This document shows positions 56,637-64,000 of a stretch of 64,000 nucleotides of DNA, piece after piece. Every line of letters starts with the position of its first letter. Positions within the stretch are counted from its first letter, which is position 1. The position numbers and the translations under genes were made by a program. Where the stretch lies: positions 121,259,731 through 121,323,730 of the forward strand of contig NC_134535.1 of NCBI RefSeq assembly GCF_050624435.1, written 5' to 3'. Source of the stretch: Tenrec ecaudatus. Lineage: Eukaryota; Chordata; Mammalia; Afrosoricida; Tenrecidae. Below the pieces are notes generated by a model. The model ran no database searches. It saw only the letters and a program-made list of their open reading frames with translations, and was not told the DNA's origin.

Positions 56637-58499
56637 AAATAATGATGGTGGGTGGGTGAGAGATATTATTTAATATTACATCAAAAATATCTTCAAGCAA
56701 ACTCCATCTTAACATTGAATACTCTTACTCCAGCACCTTGGCACAAAGTGGATGCTTACTATGTGCTAACGAGTGCCTGAATAAATGAGTGAACGAAGAA
56801 GGATTTGTGTGCATCTGTTTCAAAGTTGCTCTCCAGTTTTGAGTAGATTATGTTTGTTCCAATTAATTCTCTCTGAATTTATTTAACATACTACCAAGAA
56901 TTTCCAGATGCTCACTGCATTTATTTTATGAAAATGAGTAGCACTTCTGCATGAATTCTAGAAAATCCTAGGGTGCGTTGGTTCTGTAATTATTTTAAGG
57001 CCTTGCAGAGATTGGTGATCACACTTGTTAGACAGGAATTGTCTTTCAATGTAGATGTTGAATATATATGTTAAAAGATGTTTGATTATTGGATGATTAG
57101 AAGAATTCAATCCCCCCCCATTTTTCCTTACAATCATATTCTGCATTGTAAATAGCAATGATCTCACATACGTAAGAAAGCTAATAGTCTTCACCAGAAT
57201 AAATCATAGTTAATTTTAACCAAGATCATAATTTAAAAACAGATCTAATTGAATTATTTGATTTTGAACAGCAGCTATTTAATGGGTATTATGTTACGGC
57301 ATGTTCCATATTGAAATCAAATCAAAGACTCTAATCTTTGGGTGTTGGTAAAATACAGATGAATGATAAGGAAAGGCAAAAGAAATAAATCCACATTTTG
57401 CCATTTTTTCTCTGGATAATTTATTTTAATTTGGATGGTTTGTAGATGGAATAAGAAAGTTAGCCCCAGGCCAGGATAGTACCATAATAATGGATAATGA
57501 ATTTTCAGATAAGTGAATTTGGAATATTTGGTATTCACTCAGTTCTAGCTCCCCGGTAGGTCCTACGCTGCTGAAATTAGGTGGACTTCCAGGGAAACAG
57601 ATACATTTCAGGGCGAAATAGATAAATTCTTTGGGAGGCATCCAGAAGGGGTAGGGGGAGAAGATACTTATTGAGAGTTTTTTCTGGACCAGAAACCAGT
57701 TACACATGGTAATGCACTCATGTGCTTTCCAGAGTACTGCAGCGCATCCAGAAGGCAACCGACGCTGGAATCTTGAAAGCTGGTCAAGTTAACTCCCTTA
57801 CTGTTGTGCACAGCCAAAAATGTAAACTCCTTCACCAGAGGGCCAGGCACCACCTAGTCTATATTCCAGGCCTAGTCCTAGTTCAAGTCACACTCCCTGT
57901 GGCCACGTGTCCAGCTGAATGCAGACGGCCCCTCAGTCGTGTGCTCTATAAACTGGGGCCACATTTGTTTGGAGTTCTGTTTCCCTCTGCCTTCTATCTC
58001 TGAGGTTAAGCGGGCCCAGTTGCTTAATTGTTCACCAGATGGCAGGCATCAGAGTCAATTGGAGAAGGTAAATTGTGAATTGACACTCCCCTCCCATACA
58101 TCCCTCCATACATATAGCAGCTCATCTTTGGTTTGTAACTTGATGTAAGCGCTGATATTTGCATTCATCCTCTAACGTCTGGTTTTCAATATCCACACCT
58201 GTGGGCCATAAACGATATCTGTATCAGCGACAGTTGCCCATTGATTTGAGATTTTATTGTACCAGCCCTTCACTGGCCTATCACAACTAACCCCGGGGGC
58301 CTGATCAGTGTAGATCCAATGGATTCAGGGCAAGAGTTTGAGCGTCGGAAGCGCAGCGTTATTTGGAAGTCCTGTCTTCATAGACGTTTCAGGTGTCAAG
58401 ATGCCAGGAGGGCGAATGCCCTTCTGTCCCGCTCCAGTCAAGGGGCAACAGCGCGTGTTCCTCCGAAAACCCAAATTGCAATCTAAATCTATCACGATT
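56637..58499. other. YBX3 upstream region
   Basis: No gene recognised. A short L2/MIR-like tail (atgcttactatgtgctaacg .. aataaatgagtgaacg) lies at about 56737-56802. The rest is unassigned. Confidence 0.45.
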
Positions 58500-58939
58500 G
58501 CTTTTTGTTCCCCTTGATTTCCTCTGCTCTCCAATCGGACCCCGGGGTTCCCATCGCGGGCGGGTTGTGCCGCGCAGGAAAGGGCTGCGGCGCCTTTAAA
58601 TGCTAATGAGGGGCGGCGCCCCGCTCCGGAGCCAAGTTTCCCCGCCCTCTCCCCCCGCCCGCCCTCCCCTCCCTCCCGCGCTGGTGCGCCGCCTAGAAAA
58701 ACTTGTGCGGGGCCATTTTTGGGGCAGTAAGATCGAGCGAGGAGCCCGAGAGCCAGGGCGCAGCCCGAGAGCGCGAGCCGCCGCCGCCGCGAGAACCCAC
58801 CTCGGCCGCCGCCGCCTGCGCCGCGAGAGCCCTACCGGCCTCCCCGAGAACGAGCCCCGGCCGCCGCGGGCGACCACCAGCCGCGCTAACCGCCGACCAA
58901 CCGCCACCGAGGTGCCCGAGTGCGAGCAGAGGAGGCGGC
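58500..58939 (+). promoter_or_regulatory. YBX3: YBX3 promoter and 5' UTR
   Basis: A CCAAT box lies at 58531-58535. A TATA-like tttaaatgctaatgagg is at 58595-58611, followed at once by GC boxes (gggcggcgc). A YY1-like ggccattttt is at about 58712. If the TATA-like motif is used, transcription would start near 58620-58640, giving a 5' UTR of about 300 nt. From 58612 to the start codon there is no upstream ATG. The last in-frame stop is TAG at 58694. The start site itself is inferred. Confidence 0.7.
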
Positions 58940-60110
58940 ATGAGCGAGGCGGGCGAGGCCACCACCACCCTCCCGCAGGCTCCGGCGGAGGCGGCCGCCG
59001 CGGCCCCCCTGGACCCCGCGCCCAAGAGCCCGGCGGGCGGCGGCGCGCCCCAGGCCGCGGCCCCGGCGCCCGCCGCCCTCGCCGCCGGCAACCCCGGTGG
59101 GGACGCGGCCCCGGCGGCCGCGGACTCGGCGGCCCCCGCCTCTTCGGCCCCCGCCGGCAGCGAAGACGCGGAGAAAAAAGTTCTCGGTGAGTCAGGCCCG
59201 GGAGGGAGCGGCCGCTGGCCGAGGGGCGGCCGGCCGCCGTGCACGTGGGCGCCGCCGCGCTCGCTGCGTTGCCCGGCCGGGCGGGGGACGTTGGCAATCG
59301 GGGGTCGCCGGGGGCCCCCTCCCCGCTCTGCAAACGCCCCCCGGGAAGCGCGTCGCGCCCTGCACCCTCCGCCGCTTCGTGGGGGTCCCCCGCCCCCACC
59401 GCGTGCTGATTCTGGATTTGTGAGTTGTGTCCTGGTGGCACGGGGAGAGGGCGTCGGGGGGGGGGACACGCACGTGGGCTGGGGGGCCGGCGGGGCAGGG
59501 TTTTGTCGTCCTTGCTCCGCGGCGCGGCGGGGAAGGGCCCGCGGCTCCCGGAGGAAGCGGAGGGGGAGAGCGAAGTGGGGAAGGCTCAGGTGTCAGTCTC
59601 TGACGCCCTTCCCGCATGGGCTCGGGAAAGCCGCCATGCTCCGGTCGGCCGCATGCCGACAAAGAGGTGTTGCAATCCACCCCGGGAAACTCGCCTGGGT
59701 CCCACGTCGGCCGCCCCCGGGAGCCCGGCGGCGCGCACCAATCCCCGCCCGCGCGCCTCTTCCTGGACGGCGGGCCTGCACGTGGTGCCGCCGCCCGAGC
59801 CAGTCCCTCGGAAGTGCGGGCTGGCCGCGCACCGCCTCCCCACCCCGGACCTTGCTCGGGCGAACGGGAAGACGGACGGCGCGGTCGGCCCGGGGCCCCA
59901 GCGTCGGTGGGGGTGGATGCCACGTATTCCGGCCCGTCCCTCCTCCCGGGAAGGAACGCCCGCCGGAGGCCGCCCGGGGCCTCGCCGAAGCGGTGGGTGG
60001 CGAATGAAGCCACCCCGGGGGGTGTGCTTGCGCCCGGGGAAAGTTAACAGGTGGGTGGCGAGGAGTTTGGGGGGTGTCTTCAGTCTTTGGGGTGGCGGGG
60101 CGGGGCCTAT
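58550..60110. promoter_or_regulatory. CpG island over YBX3 exon 1
   Basis: A sharp rise in G+C and CpG density from about 58550 to 60110, in an otherwise AT-rich window, covers the promoter, exon 1 and about 0.9 kb of intron 1. Long frames on both strands inside it (up to 434 codons) result from the scarcity of stop codons in GC-rich DNA. Confidence 0.9.
58940..59186 (+). CDS. YBX3: YBX3 (CSDA/DbpA) coding exon 1
   Basis: YBX3 is a Y-box cold-shock-domain protein that binds single-stranded nucleic acid, acting in transcriptional repression and in mRNA stability and translation in nucleus and cytoplasm. This exon encodes residues 1-82 plus one base of codon 83. It starts MSEAGEATTT, followed by the Ala/Pro-rich low-complexity N-terminus that distinguishes YBX3 from YBX1 and YBX2, and ends SEDAEKKVL. 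The ATG is the first in the transcript, with G at -3. The donor is G|GTGAGT at 59187. Joined to exon 2 it reads [10 protein letters not shown], as in mammalian YBX3. The N-terminus matches recalled human YBX3 except for a shorter Thr run and scattered Ala/Pro changes. Confidence 0.95.
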
Positions 60111-60825
60111 CTTCGAGGCCTGCCTGCAAATCTTGTAGGAATTGAGGGAGCGATTTTGGAGCCAGGATCACGCGTCTGTCTCCTTGCTTGCAGCTTGAGA
60201 AGCCTTGTTGTTCCGACCACTTTGCTCAGCTACTGCTTAATAAAACGCCTGTTTTAAGAGTAAGAAGTAAAATAGCCCTTGCCTATTTGTAGTCCATGTT
60301 GTATTGTGGTTTTTGTTTCCAGCATGTGTTTCTTGGAACACTTGTGCAAAGTGACCCAGAGAGGCAACCTAGGTTTTTTCAGAACGCTGTGAAAAGATAG
60401 CATTCCTACCGGTGCGCCGTGTTTTTGCATAAAGGGACTTTGGCGGTTTCACTTGATCCTTTCCCTGAGATAAGGGAAATCAGATACCTTAAGATGATGA
60501 ACACGGGAGAATGAGAGTCCAGTGCCTCAATCACCAACCAACTGCTGCTAAGCCTTACCACATCTGGCCTTTTCTCTTGACCCGCTGAACCCCCGACTCA
60601 CAAAATGGACCACGGCCCACTTGAACATTGCTTGTCCCCTGTTCTTCCCTTTGTGACGCACACACCTGCATACCTGAGAGGTGCTAGGCACGATCCTGAT
60701 CGAAGTCTGTTTTCAGGGTCTCCCGTTTGAATTTTTACAAATGGGCCCTAATTTCAGTGAGGGGATCATGTTGTAGGTCAAAGAAAATGATATGCATGAA
60801 ACAAAACATCCCTTGTAATGAACTT

Positions 60826-60950
60826 TAACACCATTCACCGAGGAGCCAATTCCAACTCTTTATGACCCCTAGGAGTGTCCTAGGAGAAAGTTTGCCATCA
60901 GGTGCCCCACCACTGGTGGTTTGGCGGTTTGAAAGTAGCTTTCCAGTCTT
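60826..60950 (-). mobile_element. AfroSINE fragment in YBX3 intron 1
   Basis: Contains gccaattccaactctttatg and gttt..gaaagtagc blocks; antisense and diverged. Confidence 0.5.
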
Positions 60951-61384
60951 TCTTTCTGAAGTGCAGTCACACCTCTCGCCTTTGAGCAGCCATTTGTGCT
61001 GCTACCCAAGGACTCTTTCCTAGCCCCCTCTTCCCCTGTGTGTGTGTGAAGTGAATTTATGGCTTCCAAGAAGCAATAAATGTGAGTGAATGTATTTAGT
61101 CATGTGAAGCCCTTGGAAATATATTTGGAATTAGGATGTCTTAAAAACAATACTAATGTTCAGCCTGAAAATAAATTAATTCTTAAAGACATTCCTCTCC
61201 ACCCCCCCACCCCCCACTATTTAGTTTTGCCTTTCAAATCAAGATCAACCTCCATCGGAGATAAAGTCCTAGGTCATAGACACTGACTATATGAAATTAA
61301 CAATAGCAGAGCTCGTTTCTTAAATTTTCTTAAACTTAGTATTTGGGCAAATGAAAGACACATACACGTCTTTTTGGAATGATT

Positions 61385-61560
61385 CACTCTCCTGCCATGC
61401 AGTCCTTTCCAACGCGGGCGACCCCACTGGTGGCGGTCGAGCTGCGCCTGTGGTTTCCCACACAGTAACTCTGGACAGGAGTAGAAAGCCTCATCTTTCT
61501 CCCGGAATGACTCCACACCAGTTCTCTTCTCTGCACCGCTGGATCTAAAGCATCAACCTT
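61385..61560 (-). mobile_element. AfroSINE-type SINE in YBX3 intron 1
   Basis: Antisense copy with gtaactctggacaggagtag, aaagcctcatctttctcccg and a central divergent patch. Orientation is opposite to YBX3. Confidence 0.7.
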
Positions 61561-62734
61561 TTTTTCTTCCTTTGCCCTCAAACTCTAATTAGAGTGACCT
61601 CAAATGAAAGGTCCCATGGTTTGATCTTCTGTGATTGGAATTAACGTCGGAGAATGTTTAGCCAATGTGGGATGAATGACTTTGTTTAAAGACATAGAGG
61701 TCTTTTTTTTAAGCATTCAAGTACATTCAGTCTAGCAAAACCTAAAACTAATGCTACCCGTGTGAGCAACTCCTCATTACAATCTTAGCCCTGAATTAAA
61801 AAACCAAAGCCATACTATTTATGCTTGGAAATTATAAACTTTATTTCAGAGTGGCAGTGTGACTTAATGTTAATTGTAACTTTTCATTATCTGTTAAGCC
61901 ACCTACCCCCACTTGCCCTGAAGACTCTTGTCAGGTTTCCACTTTTACTGTCTTCTAATTGTTTTATGCATTTCCGGAATTTAGACATAGGTATTTCCTA
62001 GAGGTACTTAATGTGTCATTCATAATGGAGTCAAAGGACCATATTTGAGAGAGTGGAAGTACAAAGTAAATATATGACCATATTATTTCTTTTGGATTCC
62101 GTTTTCAATTGTGTTACTGAATGGGTCCTGTTCATGGCAGAAGTTAGAGACAATAAGCAAGTGAAAAGAGGGAAGTTTTAAAGAAAAGCCCGTGTTTGGG
62201 TCTCACCAACTGCAGAGTAGGACCAACAATGGAACAGAAACCCACATTCATCACTGGTTCGGAAAGGCCTGTTAGATTGTCTTAGTGCGAAACTGGACCA
62301 AGGCAGCTTCACGTCACTTCTATTATTACACTTGACTCCTCTGCTAGGCCCCCATTTGGCAAATAGAAAAGTTACTTTGTCTCTGTAGATTGTCTATTAA
62401 TAATGAGATAACGGGACTTATTAAAGTTTGTCTAATTCAAAATGTAAAAGTCACGTGCTTTTAGTCTTACCTTGGCCAACTACCTACATTCTCTTTCATT
62501 GTGGCCCGCTTTTCCTATTAAAATTTTTTGAGTTAAAAATTTAGACCATAAATCAAATCCAGCCCCCACTTTAAGCAGTGTTTCTCAGTCCAACCTCCCC
62601 CCCCCAAATAGTTTGTGCTTTTCTCCATTTTAATGATTGCAGAATCATAGACACTTTTGAAAAGCTTAACAAAGAAGAAAGATTTAGTCTTCTCTGATAA
62701 GTATTTCCTTAATAGGTTCAAACAATAATTGGGA

Positions 62735-62825
62735 GGCTGGTGCAGGACTGGACCAGGGTTTGGTTCTGTTGTGCATATGGTCACTGTGAGTCAGAACTGA
62801 CTGCCGGCATCTGACAGCAACATGA
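62735..62825 (+). mobile_element. AfroSINE/RTE-type tail in YBX3 intron 1
   Basis: Contains ctggtgcaggactggaccag, ggttctgttgtgcatatggt and ctgacagcaacatgag, the 3' tail shared by tRNA-Gly SINEs and RTE. Confidence 0.7.
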
Positions 62826-62991
62826 GAGCTTAACTTGTTCCACTTTCTTTTCCTAATATATTTTGGGATTAAGCTTGTAATGGTTTCCTCAGGTATGTTG
62901 TGGCTTTGTATAATGCGATCAAGACCTTAGTGGTATGAGATTTATCTCTTTGTAGGTCAGACACTAATTTATCTGCTTAATCCTGTTTTAG

Positions 62992-63055
62992 CCACCAAAG
63001 TCCTTGGCACTGTCAAATGGTTCAACGTCAGAAATGGATATGGATTTATAAATCG
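62992..63055 (+). CDS. YBX3: YBX3 coding exon 2 (cold-shock domain start)
   Basis: A 64-nt exon encoding [20 protein letters not shown] plus NR (the Arg codon is split with exon 3). It holds the first strands of the cold-shock domain: the KWFNV strand and the RNP-1-type NGYGFI motif whose aromatics stack on nucleic-acid bases. The length and 1-in/2-out phase match the same exon in Y-box genes. The donor is CG|GTACGT at 63056. Every residue is identical to recalled mammalian YBX3, so the gene looks intact here. Confidence 0.96.
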
Positions 63056-63945
63056 GTACGTGTGCATGTATATATGTATGTGTTTTAAATGCTGACTTAG
63101 GCTGTAGCACCAGCAGTTAATAAGTCTTCCCATGTTAACATTCTCACATTTAAACAATGAATCGTTAGAGTAGGCTTAGTTAAATGATCTTCCTAGAATG
63201 GTAATTGATAACTTCATAAAGGTGAAAAAATAAGATCAGAAATGGGAAAGACTTCAGGATACCCAGAATTTCACCTTTGGACAAATGGAATCTTAGACTG
63301 GTTAAGCAACTTGCTTAAATTAGTGAGTAATTGAGCTGGATTGGTAACCCGGTCTGGTCCGCGTCCTGTATGGAAACTGTAATGTTTTCTTTAGGCCATG
63401 GTAATGTGTGCCCCTGTAGGAACAAGAATAGTAACTGTAAGCTGGTAGGAGTGCTGTGATGTTTTTAGGTGATGTCACTTTTGTTGTTTGCTTTTCCTCA
63501 CTTACGAGAATTCCTCCAATTTATTCTCTGTCTGTTTTGGTGTTGGTGGGGTGAAGGGAGGCTGTTTTAAGTTTCAGTGTAAGGAGAGCCCAGTTCACAG
63601 CTGTGCCCTGTCCTTTTAACTGTCTTGCTTTGCTTTTGCCGAGAGGAAAGTCTCCGGCTCTGATTACATAGCATGTGATTTAGGAAGGCCAGCGCAAAGA
63701 TGATGTTTCTGTATGTTGAATCTAAGCACTGTGCTAATGTGAAGGAGTAAGGTAGGTATCATACATACAGAGTTAAGTTTTAAAAAGGATTGATTAGGTG
63801 TCTGAGTTGAGTTTAGAGGCTAAGCAGAAATGTATGTTGTGTTTGAGATTGTGGGATCCAAATAAATAAAACATCTGTTCTTTGAAGTTTTTCCCCTTGT
63901 CTGGTACCTTTAATCATGAGCCCCCTTTTTTCCCCCCTTCAACAG
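63056..63945 (+). other. YBX3: YBX3 intron 2 (0.89 kb)
   Basis: GT at 63056 and AG at 63944-63945 after a strong pyrimidine tract (ccccctttttt..cccccttcaacag). Contains a MIR remnant at about 63285-63370. Confidence 0.9.
63285..63370 (+). repeat. MIR fragment in YBX3 intron 2
   Basis: The order gactggttaagcaacttgct, then tgagctggattggtaacccg is MIR in sense orientation. Confidence 0.6.
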
Positions 63946-63979
63946 AAATGACACCAAAGAAGATGTGTTTGTTCATCAG
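63946..63979 (+). CDS. YBX3: YBX3 coding exon 3
   Basis: A 34-nt exon completing the Arg codon and encoding NDTKEDVFVHQ. This includes the RNP-2-type VFVHQ motif of the cold-shock domain. The donor CAG|GTAAGG is at 63980, so intron 3 begins 21 bp before the window ends. The remaining exons (rest of the cold-shock domain and the basic/acidic C-terminal repeats) lie beyond it. Confidence 0.96.
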
Positions 63980-64000
63980 GTAAGGACAATGGCTAACCTT

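Larger units (their letters stand above)
59187..62991 (+). other. YBX3: YBX3 intron 1 (3.8 kb)
   Basis: GT donor at 59187 and AG acceptor at 62990-62991 after a short pyrimidine tract (tcctgttttag). The first 0.9 kb is CpG-rich. SINE remnants lie at 60826-60950, 61385-61560 and 62735-62825. No alternative coding exon is evident. Confidence 0.9.

Noticed and set aside
58596-60171. Long frames (up to 434 codons) on both strands across the CpG island
   Set aside because: Stop-poor GC-rich DNA. Only the 58940-59186 segment matches YBX3 and has correct splice signals; the other frames read through the donor site or lie antisense.

Overview
The window is mammalian nuclear DNA, almost certainly from an afrotherian and most likely a tenrec such as Echinops. 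That inference rests on four repeat groups: SINEs of the AfroSINE type, including copies with a tRNA-Gly-like head; RTE/BovB-type LINEs; L1 3' ends sharing one afrotherian-style 3' UTR; and hAT elements with the termini of the SPIN (Space Invader) family. No bacterial, plasmid or viral-genome organisation is present.

The only host protein-coding gene I can support is the 5' part of YBX3 (CSDA/DbpA, a cold-shock-domain Y-box protein) on the + strand at the right end. It has a CpG-island promoter near 58.5-58.9 kb, coding exon 1 at 58940-59186, exon 2 at 62992-63055 and exon 3 at 63946-63979. The gene runs off the window in intron 3. Exon sizes and phases (64 and 34 nt for exons 2 and 3) match the Y-box family. 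The remaining 58 kb is an intergenic desert.

The desert is a layered record of transposon insertions, many datable relative to each other because their target-site duplications (TSDs) are visible. (1) 1.48-2.41 kb: an L1 3' end with a 15-bp TSD, split by a 384-bp solo LTR with a 5-bp TSD. (2) 4.39-12.44 kb: an antisense class I (gammaretrovirus-like) provirus with two LTRs, a 4-bp TSD, PBS, PPT and decayed gag, pro and pol but no recognisable env. It was later hit by a MaLR-like solo LTR (5-bp TSD) and two L1 tails. (3) 13.0-18.0 kb: L1 3' UTRs and RTE fragments in both orientations. (4) 20-33 kb: SINEs, L1 and a nearly complete antisense RTE (28.7-32.2 kb) interrupted by an LTR and an L1. 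(5) 35.6-38.6 kb: a SINE split by a full-length SPIN-like hAT element carrying a decayed transposase, itself split by an L1 tail. (6) 47.5-50.4 kb: two short SPIN-type MITEs and a MaLR LTR nested in another MaLR LTR. (7) 52.0-53.2 kb: five consecutive antisense SINEs.

Everything outside YBX3 is mobile-element debris, simple repeat or anonymous sequence. I see no RNA genes, CRISPR arrays or multi-gene system. The most notable content is the horizontally transferred SPIN family and the readable insertion chronology. Repeat boundaries without a stated TSD are good to about 10-30 bp, and family names come from recall of consensus sequences, not from a search.
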